Of a stretch of DNA of 26,768 nucleotides, positions 22,126 through 26,768 are shown piece after piece. The notes below the pieces were generated by a model. It worked only from the letters and a program-made list of their open reading frames with translations. It was not told the DNA's origin and searched no databases. A program made the translations under genes and the position numbers. The stretch comes from DAIDHK01 sp035510695 (GTDB lineage: Bacteria > Patescibacteriota > Microgenomatia > Levybacterales > UBA12049): assembly GCA_035510695.1 (NCBI GenBank), contig DATKGO010000050.1, positions 1-26,768 on the forward strand, read 5' to 3'. Numbering within the stretch: position 1 is the stretch's first letter; each line of letters opens with the position of its first letter.

Positions 22126-22212
22126 GTCATCCCCGACTTGATCGGGGATCTTTTCGAAAGGATTCCCACTTTCGTGGGAATGACATGGATCCTGAATCAA
22201 GTTCAGGATGAC
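22126..22212. repeat. REP-like palindromic element, copy 4, plus a solo half element
   Basis: 22126-22184 has hairpins ATCCCCGA/TCGGGGAT and ATTCCCAC/GTGGGAAT between GTCAT and ATGAC ends. It is followed at once by a second hairpin ATCCTGAA/TTCAGGAT (22188-22208) ending in GAC. It lies between the peptidase and ndk genes and creates an artificial N-terminal extension of the ndk frame. Confidence 0.85.
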
Positions 22213-22243
22213 ATAAGTTGTCAAAAATTGTACAACTTATGTC
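22210..22243. repeat. Perfect 12-bp inverted repeat over the stop codon of the M16 peptidase gene
   Basis: GACATAAGTTGT (22210-22221) and ACAACTTATGTC (22232-22243) are separated by 10 bp. The stop codon TAA (22237-22239) lies in one arm. There is no T-run on the downstream side, so an ordinary intrinsic terminator is doubtful; an RNA-stability hairpin or binding site is possible. Confidence 0.6.
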
Positions 22244-23514
22244 AATTTTACAATATCCTCTAGCTTTTGTCTATCACTAAAGTCACCGATTAGAGCAAGA
22301 TTCAAAGTCCCATTTTTGAAATATTTTTGCCCAACTTCCGCAATTTCTATAGGATCAATCGAATCTATTTTCGCCAAAACCTCATCCGGATTCAATTTCT
22401 CTTCTTCCAATAATTCCTGACTGGCATAATAACTGGCCACTGATCTGGAATCTTCCAACTCCAAAACAAAATGACCTTTCAAAAACTCCTTAGCCTTGGT
22501 TATCTCTTCTTCGGTCAAATTTAATTTCCCATCCTTTACCTTTTCATATTCTTCCGCCAAAACCGAAACCGCTTCTAGGACTCGCTTAGGATCAATACCG
22601 GCCATGGTTACAAAACTGCCGCAGTCTTTATAATGATCCGAACTGGAGCGCACATAATAAGCCAATCCCCGCTTCTCGCGGATTTCATGAAACAACCGAG
22701 AACTCATACCGCCGCCCAAAATCGCCGATAAAACTTCCAGTGGATATTTCTCCGGACTATCGGCATTAGTCGTACGGACGCCCATGGCGATATGAATCTG
22801 CTCTGTTTTCTTCTCTTTAATTAAAACCGCCGGCTTTTTTTGACTTTCAACAATCTTTTCATAAGTTGGTGTTTTAAATTTCTTCATTCCATTGAAATAT
22901 TTTTCTACTAAATTTTTCACTTCGCCTTCGTCAATGCCGCCGGCCACCACAACCGTCATATTGTCAGCGCTGTACAAACCTCCCATGTAATCTAAGAAAT
23001 CCTGGCGGTTAATTTGTCGGATGATATCTTTCTCGCCGGCTATATCCCAACCAAGCGGCGTATCTCCATAAAGCAGAGATTCGTAAATATCACCGATTTT
23101 GCGCATGGGAGTATCTTCATAAAGATTAATTTCTTCCAAAATTACGCCTTTTTCTTTATCGATTTCTACTTGTTCAAGTTTGGAATTTTGCAGCATGTCG
23201 GCTAAAACATCCAGACATAATTCAACGTTATTTTTAGCTGCTTTAATGTAATAACCGGTGGATTCTTTGCCGGTGAAGGCATTAAATTCGCCGCCCATTC
23301 CGTCAATCAAACTGGAAATAATCAAGGCCGTCGGCCGTTTTTCAGTGCCTTTAAATGCCATGTGTTCCAGAAAGTGAGAAATACCGGAATTTTTCTTGGT
23401 TTCATATCTGGATCCTGCGCCGACCATCACCATAACTGTGGCTGATTCAAACGACGGCATGGGAACTGTAATGAAGCGAAGACCATTGGGGAGAATTGTT
23501 TTATTGAAACGCAT
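22237..23514 (-). CDS. M16-family zinc metallopeptidase (processing-peptidase-like)
   Basis: 425 residues, typical of single-chain bacterial M16B enzymes. HFLEH (47-51) is the inverted zinc motif HxxEH; the downstream acidic ligand lies in EKGVILEEINLYEDTP (~123-138). GGGMSSRLFHEIREKRGLAY is the C-terminal-domain block with Arg/Tyr residues that complete the active site in the partner. No signal peptide is seen, so it is presumably cytoplasmic. It likely degrades or processes peptides; substrates are unknown. A TACAAT box lies seven bases upstream of the ATG on the minus strand, predicting a leaderless message. It lies in line with ndk downstream and argS upstream. Confidence 0.93.
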   Translation of the reverse strand: MRFNKTILPNGLRFITVPMPSFESATVMVMVGAGSRYETKKNSGISHFLEHMAFKGTEKRPTALIISSLIDGMGGEFNAFTGKESTGYYIKAAKNNVELCLDVLADMLQNSKLEQVEIDKEKGVILEEINLYEDTPMRKIGDIYESLLYGDTPLGWDIAGEKDIIRQINRQDFLDYMGGLYSADNMTVVVAGGIDEGEVKNLVEKYFNGMKKFKTPTYEKIVESQKKPAVLIKEKKTEQIHIAMGVRTTNADSPEKYPLEVLSAILGGGMSSRLFHEIREKRGLAYYVRSSSDHYKDCGSFVTMAGIDPKRVLEAVSVLAEEYEKVKDGKLNLTEEEITKAKEFLKGHFVLELEDSRSVASYYASQELLEEEKLNPDEVLAKIDSIDPIEIAEVGQKYFKNGTLNLALIGDFSDRQKLEDIVKLT

Positions 23515-23566
23515 GGCTTTTATTGTAACAAAAACTATTAATTATTGCCAGCTGAACAATCGCCGT

Positions 23567-25381
23567 CTACATTCTCTCCGGCGCTTCAATGCCTAGCAAA
23601 TTCAATCCTTCTTTAATCACTTTGGCTGTCGCCAGAACCAAAAGTAAGCGCAAATTTTTTTGCTCTTCTGTCTCGGCTTTCAGTATCGGAACTTTCTGAT
23701 AAAAAGAGTTAAATTCCTGAGCGAGATTAAATAAATAAGTGCACAAAACATGCGGAGAAAAATCCTTTGCCGCCTGAGCGACTATTTCATCAAAATAATT
23801 TAACTCACGCAAAATCTGCAATTCTTCTTTCGTCATTTTATTGTCATTCTGGACTTGATCCAGAATCCAGTCTTTGTTTGTCTGGATTCCTGCTTTCGCA
23901 GGAATGACATTTGATTTCTCCAAAATACTCAAACATCGAACATATGTATACTGCAAATACGGCCCGGAATTACCGTCAAGAGAGATTGATTCAGCAAAAT
24001 TAAAAATAATATCTTTACCGATTGACGAATGTAATAAAGCATATTTTACCGCTCCCACACCCACTGCTTCGGATATATTTGAATCAACCATCACTTCGCT
24101 ATCTCTCCGACTAATGATCTTAACTGCTCGCTTCACAGCCTCATCAAGCAGCCATTCACCGGTAATCACATCGCCGGTACGACTGGACATTTTGCCTTCA
24201 GGCAAGGTCACCATTCCATGCGATAAATGTTTAGTTTTCGCAGCTAAGTCAGAATTAATTAAGGACAATGCCTTCAACACAGTTTTGAAATAGTCATTTA
24301 CCTCATTTGCGGTAATAATGATAGATAAATCATAAGGATAATCCGCATATTTTGTAGGTGCCAAAGCCAATTCTTTAGCCTCATAGGTGGGTAAACCGAG
24401 TGAATTGATAAACACCCTTGTATGTAGGCCATAATTTTCGCCATGGAAGACAATCGCTCCCTCACTAGCCTCAAAAATACCTTTATCCATGTTATTTTTG
24501 ACAAATTCCAAGCCTTTGGATCCAACCTCGGATTCAAAATAATAACGATCAAAATGTGTACCTAAACGCTGATAAATCTTTTCGAAATACGCTAAACTCC
24601 ATTCTCTTCCTTTTGTATATAAATCCTTAATTGATGAATCATGCTCGTAAACTTTTTTATTAAGGCTGATAATTTCCGCTTTTGCTTTTTCGTCTTCCTC
24701 ATAGGCCTTGGCTCCAAGAGCATAAGCCTCACCGAGAAATTTTGCCCGTTCTTGCAAAGTCAGTTTTTCAATCTCCTCAATGTCATTCCGGACTTGATCC
24801 GGAATCTTTTCGGAAAGATTCCCGCTTTCGCGGGAATGACGGATAATTTCTGTCATTCCCCAAATCGCTTTCGCCACATGCAGCCCGACATCTCCTTGAT
24901 AACATACTCTTTTAACTTCAATACCTTGAGATTCCAGGAGCCGGCAAATTGATTCACCCACGATATTGGTATACAAATGCCCTATATGGAATTCCTTAAA
25001 CGGATTAGGGTCTGTAAATTCCACCATCACTTTTTTCAACGTTTTCTTATGATCCACCTTTTCTTTCTCTCCCAGCAATTCACTCACCTGATCGAGCAAA
25101 GCTTGCTTAGTTAAAAAGAAATTGATAAACCCGGGTTTAACGACCTCTACTCTATCAATCGTTCTAAGTTCTAAGTCCTGAGTTCTGAGTTGATGAAGGA
25201 TTTCATCCGCCGCTTCCATCGGACTTTTACCCAATTTCTTCGCCGCAATTAGCGCCACGTTCGTGCTGTATTCGCCGAAACGCGAATCATTACTGATACT
25301 TATGTCGGCAGTCAAATCCTTTATTCCAAGGCCAATCAGGGCTGCAGTAACCTGTTTCTGCAATTCATCTTTTATCTTCAT
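23567..25381 (-). CDS. argS: Arginyl-tRNA synthetase with two palindromic-element inserts
   Basis: 604 residues. The N-terminal Add-1 domain has SRFGEYSTNVAL (33-44). Class I signatures are HIGH (132-135, in KEFHIGHLYTN) and KMSSR (397-401), and the C-terminal anticodon-binding domain ends with the typical GIEAPERM. It charges tRNA-Arg with arginine. Residues ~181-201 (HSRESGNLS ... IPDQVRND) and ~491-513 (VIPAKAGIQ ... LDQVQND) are encoded by REP-like elements read in two different frames, and residues ~62-74 (LHQLRTQDLELRT) by a heptanucleotide array. All lie outside the signature motifs, in likely surface loops, so the enzyme should still work. An extended -10 immediately upstream predicts a leaderless message. 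Confidence 0.96.
   Translation of the reverse strand: MKIKDELQKQVTAALIGLGIKDLTADISISNDSRFGEYSTNVALIAAKKLGKSPMEAADEILHQLRTQDLELRTIDRVEVVKPGFINFFLTKQALLDQVSELLGEKEKVDHKKTLKKVMVEFTDPNPFKEFHIGHLYTNIVGESICRLLESQGIEVKRVCYQGDVGLHVAKAIWGMTEIIRHSRESGNLSEKIPDQVRNDIEEIEKLTLQERAKFLGEAYALGAKAYEEDEKAKAEIISLNKKVYEHDSSIKDLYTKGREWSLAYFEKIYQRLGTHFDRYYFESEVGSKGLEFVKNNMDKGIFEASEGAIVFHGENYGLHTRVFINSLGLPTYEAKELALAPTKYADYPYDLSIIITANEVNDYFKTVLKALSLINSDLAAKTKHLSHGMVTLPEGKMSSRTGDVITGEWLLDEAVKRAVKIISRRDSEVMVDSNISEAVGVGAVKYALLHSSIGKDIIFNFAESISLDGNSGPYLQYTYVRCLSILEKSNVIPAKAGIQTNKDWILDQVQNDNKMTKEELQILRELNYFDEIVAQAAKDFSPHVLCTYLFNLAQEFNSFYQKVPILKAETEEQKNLRLLLVLATAKVIKEGLNLLGIEAPERM
23843..23908. repeat. REP-like palindromic element, copy 5, in frame in argS
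   Basis: 66 bp, exactly 22 codons. Hairpins ATTCTGGA/TCCAGAAT and ATTCCTGC/GCAGGAAT lie between GTCATT and AATGAC ends. On the argS strand it reads VIPAKAGIQTNKDWILDQVQ then ND, between the catalytic and anticodon-binding domains. Confidence 0.9.
24782..24840. repeat. REP-like palindromic element, copy 6, in frame in argS
   Basis: Hairpins ATTCCGGA/TCCGGAAT and ATTCCCGC/GCGGGAAT lie between GTCATT and AATGAC ends. On the argS strand it reads RHSRESGNLSEKIPDQVRND, a different frame from copy 5, inside a loop of the catalytic domain. Confidence 0.9.
25161..25195. repeat. Heptanucleotide array within argS
   Basis: Five units: gttctaa, gttctaa, gtcctga, gttctga, gttgatg. On the argS strand it encodes HQLRTQDLELRT in the N-terminal domain, before the IDRVEVVKPGFINF block. 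Confidence 0.75.
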
Positions 25382-25387
25382 ACTGTA

Positions 25388-25396
25388 ATTATAGCA
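25388..25396 (-). promoter_or_regulatory. Extended -10 promoter of argS, leaderless start
   Basis: On the minus strand TGCTATAAT lies with six bases between its last T and the ATG (25381), so transcription should begin at or next to the start codon. The divergent response-regulator gene has a weaker pair, TTGCAT (25412-25417) and TAGCAT (25435-25440), also ending six bases before its ATG. Confidence 0.6.
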
Positions 25397-25446
25397 GTTC
25401 CAAATTCACTCTTGCATTCCTGATTTACTCCTGATAGCATAAAGTT

Positions 25447-25833
25447 ATGAAGGTGTTAATGATTGATGATGATCCGGCATTAGTAACTGTAATTACCACC
25501 GCAATGCAGGTTGAAGGTTTTCAAGCTGTCACTGCCAATAATGGTAGGTCAGGTATCGAACAAGCTAAAATAGAGAAACCGGATTTTATTCTTCTTGACC
25601 AGGTTTTACCGGATATTCAAGGCAACGAAGTACTCACAACTTTGAAAAGCGATCCGCAAACTAAATCAATTCCCGTTGCCATTATTTCCAATTTCAATAA
25701 ACCGGAACTTATGCAGGAGGCGATAAAACTGGGGGCTGTTGACTATATTTTAAAATACCAAATTGAGCCAAAAGATTTACTCAATAAAATTTCCTCACTT
25801 ACGCAATCAACGCCGCAAATTACACAATCATGA
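25447..25833 (+). CDS. Response regulator, single receiver domain
   Basis: 128 residues, just a receiver domain. Acidic pocket Asp7-Asp9 (MIDDDP), phospho-acceptor Asp51 (FILLDQVLPD), Ser81 in the switch position (VAIISNFN) and Lys103 (GAVDYILKYQ). There is no output domain, so it works through protein contacts, as in CheY- or Spo0F-like relays, or its partner is elsewhere. The histidine kinase gene starts 1 bp after its stop, so they form one unit. The start codon is confirmed by the MKVLMIDDD opening. Confidence 0.93.
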   Translation: MKVLMIDDDPALVTVITTAMQVEGFQAVTANNGRSGIEQAKIEKPDFILLDQVLPDIQGNEVLTTLKSDPQTKSIPVAIISNFNKPELMQEAIKLGAVDYILKYQIEPKDLLNKISSLTQSTPQITQS

Positions 25834-25834
25834 T

Positions 25835-26632
25835 ATGTTTGCCGTACTGCCATACATAACCGCTGCTTTATTCATCCTGGTACTTCTACTCTTGTTTATC
25901 TTATATAATAAACGCCGGACACAGCAGCACAAAAAAGATCTTGATTTGTATATGATTCATGAGCTGCGCAGTCCCATTGCTTCGGTCAAAGCTGCCTCAA
26001 ATTTGCTTCTCACTCAAGGGGATCAATTGTCAGATGATAAAAAGACTGAATTACTAAAGGTTATCAATTCTCAATCGGTTAAGCTATTGGAGTACATCAG
26101 CCAACTTTTGGATACGGCTAAACTTAATTCCGGTATGTTTTCCATCCAAAAATCTGCCAGTGACATTAAAAAAGTAATTAGTGAACGCGTAAATTTATAT
26201 ATGCCTCTGGCTTTGGAAAAATACATCACCATAAACGTGCATATCGACGAACCCATTCCTTCATTTTTCTTTGACCCACAATATATAGGTCAAGTAATCA
26301 GCAACTTATTATCCAATAGCCTGAAATTTACGCCGGAAAACGGGCATATTGATATTGAAGCTAAATTTGACGGGAAAAACGTGATTGTGACAGTCAGCGA
26401 TACCGGTGTCGGACCTAACAAACAAGATCAGGAAAAATTATTTAATAAATTTTACCGGGCATCCAATGCAAATGACACCAATGGCAGTGGTCTTGGATTA
26501 TATTTTGTCAAAAGCATAATTGAAGCGCATGGAGGAAAAATCGATATGGTTTCCAAAGAAAATGAAGGAACCACGGTTAGCTTCACCTTACCATTTGTAC
26601 CAGCCCCGTCCAAAGTCTCAGCTAACAACTAG
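25835..26632 (+). CDS. Sensor histidine kinase without an obvious sensor domain
   Basis: 265 residues from the ATG at 25835; a longer frame from 25763 lies inside the response-regulator gene. Residues 2-24 are a membrane helix, followed directly by HisKA with H-box MIHELRSPIAS (His42) and a HATPase_c domain: N-box QVISNLLSNSLKFTPENGHI, G1 DTGVGP, F-box LFNKFYRA, G2 GSGLGLYFVKS. With no periplasmic loop, it probably senses through the membrane helix or a partner protein. It likely phosphorylates Asp51 of the upstream receiver. Confidence 0.95.
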   Translation: MFAVLPYITAALFILVLLLLFILYNKRRTQQHKKDLDLYMIHELRSPIASVKAASNLLLTQGDQLSDDKKTELLKVINSQSVKLLEYISQLLDTAKLNSGMFSIQKSASDIKKVISERVNLYMPLALEKYITINVHIDEPIPSFFFDPQYIGQVISNLLSNSLKFTPENGHIDIEAKFDGKNVIVTVSDTGVGPNKQDQEKLFNKFYRASNANDTNGSGLGLYFVKSIIEAHGGKIDMVSKENEGTTVSFTLPFVPAPSKVSANN

Positions 26633-26705
26633 TACTCCGTTCTCTTGAATTTGCTTCGTAAATATGTCATGCTAATAATTATCTAAACTGTAAGGGGGTG
26701 ATTAT

Positions 26706-26768
26706 GTGCATATATCTGCCCAAACAAAATTTAAAGTAATCCTATCGCCAGAAGAAAAAATAATACTG
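26706..26768 (+). CDS. 5' end of an unidentified gene, cut by the window edge
   Basis: A GTG at 26706 follows a strong ribosome site (AAGGGGGTGATT, 26690-26701) and opens 21 codons to the edge, beginning V/M-HISAQTKFKVILSPEEKII. The in-frame ATG at 26704 in another frame closes after 12 codons. KxxVILSPEEKIIL resembles the N-terminal HTH of some transposases (IS630-type), but this is too short to call. Confidence 0.5.
   Translation, partial: MHISAQTKFKVILSPEEKIIL

Noticed and set aside
22113..22169. N-terminal extension of nucleoside diphosphate kinase
   Set aside because: It is translated REP-like palindrome; the family begins at MEQTVVFIKPDG.
25763..25834. Longer histidine kinase overlapping the response regulator
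   Set aside because: The extension reads the response-regulator gene out of frame; an ATG lies 1 bp after that gene's stop.

Overview
This window looks like chromosome from an uncultivated, small-genome bacterium of the Candidate Phyla Radiation (Patescibacteria). A Microgenomates-type lineage is my best guess, but that placement is inference. The signs are modest GC, very short spacers, tRNAs without an encoded CCA, a MerR-HTH/transmembrane/tail-fibre surface protein, many promoters abutting the start codon, and many short palindromic and 7-bp tandem repeats, some inside essential genes.

Layout. (1) 1-1719, minus: a surface protein running off the left edge. It has a cytoplasmic MerR-type HTH, one membrane helix and a tail-fibre-like exterior. 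(2) 1915-8246, plus: an F1-ATPase-like cluster in the order [subunit c-like protein]-b-delta-alpha-gamma-beta-epsilon. The F1 catalytic residues are intact, but there is no subunit a. The c-like protein has a signal peptide, a roughly 150-residue exported domain and a c-type hairpin lacking the ion-binding carboxylate. Epsilon is reduced to its beta-sandwich. A small HTH gene follows. (3) 8604-9554: galT. (4) 10004-13112: an accessory block with an HTH/PIN pair, a broken AAA/DUF4143 ATPase and an AbiEi/AbiEii toxin-antitoxin pair. (5) 13291-16513: two family-4-like glycosyltransferases and a convergent WecG/TagA/CpsF glycosyltransferase. (6) 16948-20097: mreB, a PEGA-domain membrane protein and a sortase, i.e. 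cell shape and envelope. (7) 20134-21325: tRNA-Pro, an HTH/LAGLIDADG-like gene ending inside tRNA-Arg, and a small GC-rich gene of unknown function. (8) 21540-25381, minus: ndk, an M16 peptidase and argS. (9) 25447-26632, plus: a response regulator and a histidine kinase, then the first codons of another gene.

The most interesting system is the F1-like cluster. By eye it is a catalytically competent F1 head and stalk attached to a rotor-like membrane protein that probably cannot carry ions and that has an exported domain. That suggests ATP hydrolysis coupled to an extracytoplasmic task rather than ATP synthesis, similar in logic to the F1-like ATPases of mycoplasmas but with different membrane parts. 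Two repeat families cut across the window: REP-like palindromes (two of them in frame in argS) and degenerate heptanucleotide arrays (in spacers and inside galT, wecG and argS). All family assignments are from reading the translations by eye; no database search was run.
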